A DNA stretch of 11,299 nucleotides, taken from contig JAPLYQ010000022.1 in NCBI GenBank assembly GCA_026395475.1, positions 1 to 11,299 on the forward strand, read 5' to 3'. Positions 6,940 to 11,299 of the stretch are shown here, one piece after another. How positions within the stretch are numbered: position 1 is the stretch's first letter; each line of letters opens with the position of its first letter. This stretch comes from Candidatus Roizmanbacteria bacterium. GTDB lineage: Bacteria; Patescibacteriota; Microgenomatia; UBA1406; GWC2-37-13. The notes below the pieces were generated by a model that searched no databases, was not told the DNA's origin, and was given only the letters and a program-made list of their open reading frames with translations. The position numbers and the translations under genes are program-made.

Positions 6940-9200
6940 AGTTGTTCTTTCAATAATTCAATAAAAAATACACGATCAGTCGACAAGTCAGTATTATAGA
7001 GGATTAGGCTATTTTTCACAAGGGGAGAAAAATTCGTGTTCAAAAGATTGACGTTTTTTGGGAGACTTAACGAAAAATGTACATCATTAGACTGAGCTCC
7101 AATCTGTTTTTGAAGCACGAGTTGGTAAGTTGCTTTCCCCTTTTTAAACTTAATGGATGAATTGTATGTTATAGACAAGGTTTTTTTTGCTTGTGGAGGT
7201 ATTTCGATAAGAAACCCGATCATTTTGTGCTTTCCAGTCTCCGAATCATATGATGCTAATTGTTGGCCATCAACCTGTACACCAGTCACAAGCGAATCAG
7301 TCGGAAGCAATATTTGAAAGTAGTTTTTGTAATTTCCACCAGGGAACACATCTGATAGAGAGTTATTAGAATAAGCAATTGTTAGATTTGTTGTAATAAG
7401 GCCAGAATCATCAATCACGGTTTTCACATCGTATGTTCTGTCTATAAAAAAATTGGTTTTATTTACTCCTAGATTTGCATCGAGTGCAAATTGAAAGTCT
7501 GCATAGCAGTTTCCTTTTGCCGACTCAGGACAAAATGGAGTTGCAAGACGTCCACTCCAGAAGAGTTCATCAAGATTTTTTTGGACCTTATCATTATTCA
7601 TGAATAAGACCATATTTTTTTGGTCAAACCCTTCAACAATAGCTGAACTCAGCAAAAGAGGGTTTGCTGTCTCGGTTTGCGAGATAAGCTGCTTTACGAG
7701 CGTTGAGAGAAAGCTTTTCTTTTGGCGGGAACCAGGGAAAAAGTCATGTTCAACGTAATACTGTGTTTTTATATAGAAATTATCCTTCGTAATTTTTTCG
7801 TTATAGTCTGGTAGCACAACCTCATCAAACGCTCCAATGATATTTTTCACAGCCGAAGTTGTAATAAGTGCAGCCCCGTTCCAAGAGCCTAAGCCCATCT
7901 CTTTTTGTAAAAAAAATGTTGCTTGTTGATAAGTGTCATAAAAATCTGGGAAAAAAGCACTATCACGCAAATACCAATGGGGTTGATTTAAATAATCGCG
8001 AATTGGATTTGGAGGGGTGACATGTGCGGTAAGTTGGCCATCTGCGTCATACACATCAAAAATAGTAAGGTCCTTAATACCAAAATACTGTGTTTTTAAA
8101 ATCCCATATGACCCAATAAATCCTCCGCCAGGACGAAGCTCCATATTGTTTGCAAAGAGTAGGAGTGTTGATTGTTCTTCTTTTTCACCGAGTAGATCTG
8201 GTAATAATGCAAATACTTTTTTTGCTTTTCGTAATTGAGCAATGCCTTTTTGAAATTCCAATCGATAACTATTTGAAATAAGGTATGTAGGAACTTTTCG
8301 ATAAATCGTTAAAATTTGTTCTTCAGACTTGTTTAATAATTGTTGTGTCTTATCAAAATGCTCGCGCGCTAATTGGGCAGTTTTGGGATTTCTTGTTGGT
8401 TGTAGGATAAAGCCAGAAAGTGTTTTGGACTCGTTAATTAATTGGTCAAGTGTCTGTGTTAATTCTGTTTCTGTGGTATTAACAACAAATAGATCATCAG
8501 GCAACTGAGCAAGTGAAAAGAATAAATAGAGAGGTCTCACTGGTTGATAGAGAAGCGAAGCAATCGAAAGAGATGTATTTTTAGTATCGTTAACTTTTTT
8601 TGCCTCACTCAGCTTATTTGCTTGTATATACTTTGCAGCTTTAAATGAGTAGAAGCTTGTGATTCCCAGTGGAATCCAGAAGGAAAATAAATAGAAAAAT
8701 ATAGCAAAAATACCAACTGCACGATACAGATAGGTGGGGAAATGGAAGTGAAATTGAAATGTTTTTTTTGGTTGCGGCTTTGGCGCTGGATGAAACGTTG
8801 ATTCGAGTGTGAGAATAGGAGAATGGTCTTGTTTTGATATGGCAAACCAAATGATAGTTTGTATTTGAGAAGAGGCATATTCAACACTCCCAATGATGTT
8901 TATTAATTTTGAGTTACGTGGAGGTTTTATTTTATGAATATGCTTTTTTTGAGTATGAAAGGAAATATATATTGTAGGAATTGCTTCATTATTTTCCTTT
9001 AACCATCGTGAAAAGCTAATAATAAAACAAAGATCAAAATGCTGAGAATCTTCTGGAATGTGTGGAGAGATAAAAACATTCATGTCGTGAGTAACCAGAT
9101 GGGCCTTCAATTCTTTGACAAAAACATCGTTTTTTTCTGTCACAATAAGCACTCTCTGCTTTTGCGTAGTTTGTTCTGTCACGAAATGTACACTCTTCAT
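6936..9200 (-). CDS. Membrane-anchored DUF4012 protein with N-terminal Rossmann-like domain
   Basis: A 754-residue protein. Residues 15-122 form an alternating alpha/beta region (RVLIVTEKNDVFVKELKAHL at 16-35, then FDLCFIISFSRWL, LINIIGSVEYAS) resembling a worn-down nucleotide-sugar epimerase or response-regulator-like Rossmann fold without a glycine-rich loop. A Pro/Lys-rich linker (137-146) precedes one TM helix (about 157-184). The rest, about 570 residues, should lie outside the membrane: a helical stretch (185-340), then the DUF4012 hallmark FANNMELRPGGGFIGSYG (349-366), and a beta-rich C-terminal part with NLTIAYSN and LSITYNSS patterns. The function of DUF4012 is not known; it is common in CPR and some Gram-positive bacteria and is presumed to be an envelope protein. 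The gene is first in the operon, 16 bp from a divergent gene, and its ATG would be at or one base from the transcription start. Confidence 0.9.
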   Translation of the reverse strand: MKSVHFVTEQTTQKQRVLIVTEKNDVFVKELKAHLVTHDMNVFISPHIPEDSQHFDLCFIISFSRWLKENNEAIPTIYISFHTQKKHIHKIKPPRNSKLINIIGSVEYASSQIQTIIWFAISKQDHSPILTLESTFHPAPKPQPKKTFQFHFHFPTYLYRAVGIFAIFFYLFSFWIPLGITSFYSFKAAKYIQANKLSEAKKVNDTKNTSLSIASLLYQPVRPLYLFFSLAQLPDDLFVVNTTETELTQTLDQLINESKTLSGFILQPTRNPKTAQLAREHFDKTQQLLNKSEEQILTIYRKVPTYLISNSYRLEFQKGIAQLRKAKKVFALLPDLLGEKEEQSTLLLFANNMELRPGGGFIGSYGILKTQYFGIKDLTIFDVYDADGQLTAHVTPPNPIRDYLNQPHWYLRDSAFFPDFYDTYQQATFFLQKEMGLGSWNGAALITTSAVKNIIGAFDEVVLPDYNEKITKDNFYIKTQYYVEHDFFPGSRQKKSFLSTLVKQLISQTETANPLLLSSAIVEGFDQKNMVLFMNNDKVQKNLDELFWSGRLATPFCPESAKGNCYADFQFALDANLGVNKTNFFIDRTYDVKTVIDDSGLITTNLTIAYSNNSLSDVFPGGNYKNYFQILLPTDSLVTGVQVDGQQLASYDSETGKHKMIGFLIEIPPQAKKTLSITYNSSIKFKKGKATYQLVLQKQIGAQSNDVHFSLSLPKNVNLLNTNFSPLVKNSLILYNTDLSTDRVFFIELLKEQL

Positions 9201-9204
9201 ACTG

Positions 9205-9214
9205 TATAATTATA
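9205..9214. promoter_or_regulatory. Palindromic -10 element shared by two divergent genes
   Basis: TATAATTATA is a perfect 10-bp palindrome giving a consensus -10 hexamer on each strand: plus TATAAT at 9205-9210 and minus TATAAT at 9214-9209. The plus start codon (9217) is 6 bp beyond its hexamer, and the minus start codon (9200) is 8 bp beyond its hexamer. Both transcripts would therefore begin at or next to the AUG. No convincing -35 box is seen in either direction. A second plus-strand TATAAT (9213-9218) overlaps the start codon itself. Confidence 0.6.
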
Positions 9215-9216
9215 TA

Positions 9217-9702
9217 ATGAATTTTGATCATAAAATCTTCCCTCTTGAATCTTTGAAGGATATTAAATTTGATAAAACAAAAAAAGTCGTATTGGCCGGT
9301 GGGTGTTTTGACATCCTTCATTATGGACATGTTTCTTTCATGCAAAAGGCAAAAACAGCAGGGGAGACGTTAATACTTTTATTAGAGTCGGATGAGTTTA
9401 TTACACAGGTAAAAAAGAAAAAACCAGTTCATACTCAACAACAAAGAGCGGAAATTTTAGCGGCACTTGCGTATGTTGACTATGTAATACTACTGCCTTT
9501 ATTGAAAAATCCAAATACAGATTACGAAAACATTATAAAAGTAATTCATCCATCGGTTATTGCTATTACTTCGGGTGATTCTATTGAATCACAAAAGAAG
9601 AAATTGGCACAAACCGTTAACGCTGAGCTATTAATCGTTCCTTATTTATCATCATTTTCCAGTTCACAACTTATAACCTATGCGCCTATTTTTAGGGATT
9701 GA
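9217..9702 (+). CDS. RfaE2/TagD-like adenylyl/cytidylyltransferase
   Basis: A 161-residue HxGH-type nucleotidyltransferase that transfers AMP or CMP from a nucleotide to a phosphate-bearing substrate. The signature GGCFDILHYGH (28-38) contains the catalytic HYGH. ESDEFITQVKKKKPV (57-71) matches the SDxSVxxxKGxxRPV block with the Arg changed to Lys. RAEILAALAYVDYVILLP (77-94) is the usual following helix-strand. The tail SSFSSSQLI (145-153) corresponds to the IS-T/S-T/S-LI nucleotide-contact motif. The substrate cannot be read from the sequence: ADP-heptose synthase C-terminal domains, glycerol-3-phosphate cytidylyltransferase and FMN adenylyltransferases all look alike here. An in-frame upstream Met at 9115 exists, but that extension crosses the divergent gene and the promoter, so Met at 9217 is chosen. 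Its 3' end overlaps the next gene by 23 bp. Confidence 0.85.
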   Translation: MNFDHKIFPLESLKDIKFDKTKKVVLAGGCFDILHYGHVSFMQKAKTAGETLILLLESDEFITQVKKKKPVHTQQQRAEILAALAYVDYVILLPLLKNPNTDYENIIKVIHPSVIAITSGDSIESQKKKLAQTVNAELLIVPYLSSFSSSQLITYAPIFRD

Positions 9703-10213
9703 GCTTCCACAAACACAGCGAGAGTCTCTGTATAAACAACTTATTCCTCTTATCAGAAAATATCCATCTTTTAGATGGACACATCCTGATTTATATCATG
9801 CAACGTTCCAATTTTTTGGAGAGGTAGAAGATGTTGAAAAACTTAAAGATTCCATAAAAACAACACTTTTTGATAAAGAACGTTTTACTCTCTATGGAAA
9901 TGGACTTGGTATGTTTCAGACAACAGAACTTGTCCTTCATATGACATATAGAAGAGAAAAAAAGATTGATGAAATTGTTCACTCACTTGAAACAACCTAT
10001 CCAACATTTGTAAAACAAAGAGAATTTGTATTTCACACTTGTATTGGACGAGCTCCTCGTTCTTCAAAACAACAATTTTTTCTTCTCAGAAAGATTCTGG
10101 AAAAAACTGAAATAGAAGTTTCATACCCTGTTGATGCACTTACCTTATATGCAAGTTCAAAAAGCAGTGATGGAAGAAAATTTGTAAAGATAGAAGAATT
10201 CCCACTGGTATAG
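9680..10213 (+). CDS. thpR: RNA 2',3'-cyclic phosphodiesterase / 2'-5' RNA ligase (ThpR type)
   Basis: A 177-residue member of the 2H phosphoesterase superfamily, which opens 2',3'-cyclic phosphate RNA ends and, in reverse, can join tRNA halves by 2'-5' bonds. It opens with MRLFLGIELP, the usual first strand. The first 2H motif is HATFQFFGEV (40-49). The second is HTCIGR (119-124), where the family usually has H-x-T-h; the His is kept but the Thr is replaced by Cys121. The length matches the family (about 175-190). The C-terminal strand with LTLYASSKSSDGRKFVKIEE is also typical (strand then Y-x-x-I). The ATG lies inside the preceding nucleotidyltransferase in another frame (23-bp overlap) with no Shine-Dalgarno, so translation is probably coupled. 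It is the last gene before a strong hairpin terminator. Confidence 0.9.
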   Translation: MRLFLGIELPQTQRESLYKQLIPLIRKYPSFRWTHPDLYHATFQFFGEVEDVEKLKDSIKTTLFDKERFTLYGNGLGMFQTTELVLHMTYRREKKIDEIVHSLETTYPTFVKQREFVFHTCIGRAPRSSKQQFFLLRKILEKTEIEVSYPVDALTLYASSKSSDGRKFVKIEEFPLV

Positions 10214-10217
10214 TATA

Positions 10218-10257
10218 AAAACAAAAACCATTCCTTTTACAGAATGGCTTTTGTTTT
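10218..10257. terminator. Bidirectional intrinsic terminator
   Basis: A 16-bp inverted repeat (10218-10233 with 10242-10257) has one mismatch and an 8-base loop. The core CCATTC/GAATGG is flanked by A-rich and T-rich arms. On the plus strand the T-rich side CTTTTGTTTT follows the core and ends the thpR pair. On the minus strand TTTTTGTTTTTAT follows the core and ends the 10647-10273 pair. It lies in the 59-bp gap between convergent genes. Confidence 0.85.
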
Positions 10258-10272
10258 GGATGATAAATCGAA

Positions 10273-10419
10273 TTACTTAGATCCGATTTTGTACATGCCG
10301 GTTCCACAATCTGGGCATTTTGCCTTCATCGCTGGTTTACCATTTTTCATAGTAACTTTTTCAGGATTAGACACTTCTTTTTTTGCTCTACATTTTACAC
10401 AATACATTGATGTTGCCAT
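10273..10419 (-). CDS. Small zinc-ribbon protein, DUF5679 type
   Basis: A 48-residue protein that is basic and almost certainly a zinc ribbon. The two knuckles are CVKC (residues 7-10) and CPDC (35-38), separated by a Lys-rich strand region, KVTMKNGKPAMKAK (21-34), and it ends in GTGMYKIGSK. The pattern matches DUF5679 proteins, which are frequent in CPR and Chloroflexi; their function is unknown and could be nucleic-acid binding. The start ATG has the only textbook Shine-Dalgarno in the window, AGGAGGTGA, 9 bases upstream, suggesting strong translation. It lies 9 bp after the preceding small membrane-protein gene and before the bidirectional terminator. Confidence 0.9.
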   Translation of the reverse strand: MATSMYCVKCRAKKEVSNPEKVTMKNGKPAMKAKCPDCGTGMYKIGSK

Positions 10420-10428
10420 AGGTTTGTT

Positions 10429-10437
10429 TCACCTCCT
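10429..10437 (-). promoter_or_regulatory. Full-length Shine-Dalgarno overlapping a stop codon
   Basis: On the minus strand AGGAGGTGA spans 10437-10429, nine bases complementary to the conserved 3' end of 16S rRNA and 9 bases before the zinc-ribbon ATG. Its last three bases are the TGA stop of the upstream gene, whose final codons AGG AGG also form part of it. Ribosomes finishing the upstream gene would therefore cover this site. Confidence 0.85.
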
Positions 10438-10647
10438 TTCAAATACACGAAGATAATAAATAAAATATAATCCAATTTCAAATGCAGTTATAAATACTGC
10501 AAACAAAATACTTTTCATGAGGTCCTTTTTAAACATGGGATCCACGACTAAAAATTCATTTTGTACAACAGCAGTTGCATGAGTCTGAGAAGACCCAATA
10601 ATTTTTGTCTGGTTTCGAAGCTTTTGCGCCATGGTCTTTTTAGGCAT
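10429..10647 (-). CDS. Small single-pass membrane protein of unknown function
   Basis: A 72-residue protein that I do not recognise. The N-terminus is basic (MPKKTMAQKLRNQTK), the middle is polar (SSQTHATAVV at 19-28, then QNEFLVVDP), and one TM helix runs from about 46 to 66 (SILFAVFITAFEIGLYFIYY). It ends in RVFERR. Topology by the positive-inside rule is ambiguous, because both ends are basic. The first Met (10647) is preferred over Met6 (10632) because a good promoter places transcription start exactly at it. It is probably co-transcribed with the zinc-ribbon gene 9 bp downstream. Its real-gene status rests on that promoter, the coupling to the next gene and the clean TM segment. Confidence 0.7.
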   Translation of the reverse strand: MPKKTMAQKLRNQTKIIGSSQTHATAVVQNEFLVVDPMFKKDLMKSILFAVFITAFEIGLYFIYYLRVFERR

Positions 10648-10653
10648 GGTGTA

Positions 10654-10683
10654 ATTGTAATCATATTGACAGCACTTTGTAAA
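10654..10683 (-). promoter_or_regulatory. Putative promoter of the small membrane/zinc-ribbon pair
   Basis: Minus-strand TTTACA (10683-10678) and TACAAT (10659-10654) are 18 bp apart. Six bases separate the -10 from the ATG at 10647, so the transcript should be leaderless. Its -35 lies inside the spacer of the divergent plus-strand promoter. Confidence 0.6.
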
Positions 10684-10694
10684 GTGGATAAAAT
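10666..10694 (+). promoter_or_regulatory. Putative promoter of the DUF4446 gene
   Basis: A perfect TTGACA (10666-10671) and TAAAAT (10689-10694) are 17 bp apart. Seven bases after the -10 comes the ATG at 10702, giving a leaderless transcript. This decides the start codon: the alternative ATG at 10693 lies partly within the -10 box and could not be transcribed from this promoter. Confidence 0.7.
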
Positions 10695-10701
10695 GAAAGG
10701 C

Positions 10702-11148
10702 ATGGTTGTAAACATTGTTCTCGCACTCATTTTCGGATGGCTCGTATTAGGTACTTTCATTGTCATAAAGCTACAAAACCATTATCGAAGGTTAACCAAA
10801 AGATCTGGTGCGCTCTCGATTGACGGAATACTTGATTTATTAGTTTTTGAGGCAGAAAAGAGCAAAAACAAGCAAGAGCACCTCGAAAAAAAGTTGCAAG
10901 AACTTCAGATTGCATCTACTCATATGTATCGTAAAATAGGGATTGTACAGTTTCATGCTCTTGGCAAAACAGAAGGAGAAAAGAGTTTTGTAATAGCACT
11001 ATTAAATGATCTTAAAAGTGGTATTGTTCTCGACTTTATGTATATTCCAGACGGAATAAGAGTATATTCAAAGAAGATAAAAGAAGGAAAAGGAGAAACT
11101 CTCGAGTTAACACAAGAAGAGTTGGAGGCAATTAAAAAAGCAGAATAG
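10702..11148 (+). CDS. DUF4446-type membrane-anchored protein
   Basis: A 148-residue protein with one N-terminal TM helix (about 2-24, VVNIVLALIFGWLVLGTFIV). After it comes a short HYRRLTKRSG segment, a charged coiled-coil region (about 45-70, with KSKNKQEHLEKKLQELQ), and a small alpha/beta domain with YRKIGIVQFHAL, SFVIALLNDLKSGIVLDFMY and DGIRVYSKKIKEGKGE. It ends in LTQEELEAIKKAE. This order matches DUF4446 (TM, coiled coil, G-hxRFNxF-like strand, SF-x-hALLD, R-hYxKxh), a family of unknown function in CPR and Firmicutes. The conserved RFNxF becomes QFHAL. The start at 10702 was chosen from the promoter position; ATG 10693 would add only three residues. It is 34 bp upstream of the next gene on the same strand. 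Confidence 0.85.
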   Translation: MVVNIVLALIFGWLVLGTFIVIKLQNHYRRLTKRSGALSIDGILDLLVFEAEKSKNKQEHLEKKLQELQIASTHMYRKIGIVQFHALGKTEGEKSFVIALLNDLKSGIVLDFMYIPDGIRVYSKKIKEGKGETLELTQEELEAIKKAE

Positions 11149-11182
11149 ATTCTATTAACAATTTTTTGTAAGATGTATTCTT

Positions 11183-11299
11183 ATGGATATTAAAAAAACG
11201 ATTGGTTTGGCAGTTCTTTTGGGAGTTATCTCATTTGGTAGTACCTATGGAATTATGCAGGTGATGCAAAATTCAAAACAAAAACAAGTTGCAAAAAAA
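11183..11299 (+). CDS. N-terminal fragment of a signal-anchored protein (runs off the window)
   Basis: Thirty-nine codons are visible. They begin with MDIKKT, followed by a hydrophobic helix (about 7-27, IGLAVLLGVISFGSTYGIMQ) and then a polar stretch rich in Gln and Lys. This looks like an uncleaved signal anchor with the rest of the protein outside the membrane. There is not enough sequence to name the family; a trypsin-like protease or another envelope protein is possible but not supported. No Shine-Dalgarno and no convincing promoter precede it, so it may be co-transcribed with the DUF4446 gene. Confidence 0.6.
   Translation, partial: MDIKKTIGLAVLLGVISFGSTYGIMQVMQNSKQKQVAKK

Noticed and set aside
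9115..9216. N-terminal extension of the nucleotidyltransferase from a Met at 9115
   Set aside because: The extension reads through the divergent DUF4012 gene and the promoter, has no family match, and the domain begins soon after Met at 9217.
10561..10692. N-terminal extension of the DUF4446 protein from 10561
   Set aside because: It overlaps the small membrane-protein gene on the other strand and both promoters; the TM helix that opens the family starts just after 10702.
1..11299. CRISPR array, transposase, tRNA or rRNA
   Set aside because: I saw no regularly spaced repeats, terminal inverted repeats, tRNA-like cloverleaf sequences or rRNA segments; the window is almost fully covered by genes.

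Overview
This window looks like part of a small, AT-rich genome of the Candidate Phyla Radiation (Patescibacteria), most likely Microgenomates. The reasons are an IF-2 that starts directly at its G domain, a membrane-anchored DUF4012 protein, DUF5679- and DUF4446-type proteins, very tight packing, and start codons mostly without a Shine-Dalgarno sequence. TGA is used as a stop. The phylum assignment rests on recalled family distributions, not on a search.

Layout. Positions 1-422 (minus) hold the N-terminal part of aspartyl-tRNA synthetase. Across a 94-bp divergent promoter region lies a plus-strand gene (517-1221) for a Rossmann/methyltransferase-like protein of unknown function. Converging on it with an 8-bp overlap is a six-gene minus-strand run from 9200 down to 1214: DUF4012 membrane protein, ribosomal protein L25 (rplY), nusA, infB, a degenerate DHH-family protein, and recJ. 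Gaps are -4, 19, 28, 1 and 24 bp, so this is very probably one operon. It is a reduced form of the classical nusA-infB cluster: ylxR, ylxQ and rbfA are absent, and the NrnA-like slot holds a protein that has lost most of its catalytic residues. nusA carries an internal deletion plus frameshift.

A palindromic TATAATTATA sits in the 16 bp between the DUF4012 start and a divergent plus-strand pair (9217-10213): an RfaE2/TagD-like nucleotidyltransferase overlapping a ThpR-type 2'-5' RNA ligase/cyclic phosphodiesterase. The pair ends at a bidirectional hairpin terminator facing a minus-strand pair: a 72-aa single-TM protein, then a 48-aa zinc-ribbon protein (DUF5679 type). A second divergent promoter pair leads to a DUF4446-type membrane protein on the plus strand and then to a truncated gene for a signal-anchor protein.

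The window is mainly housekeeping: translation, transcription elongation and DNA repair, plus envelope proteins of unknown function. The most unusual points are the pseudo-DHH protein, the damaged nusA, the symmetric leaderless promoter, and a general pattern of leaderless starts beside one single textbook Shine-Dalgarno. No mobile element, CRISPR array, tRNA or rRNA was seen.
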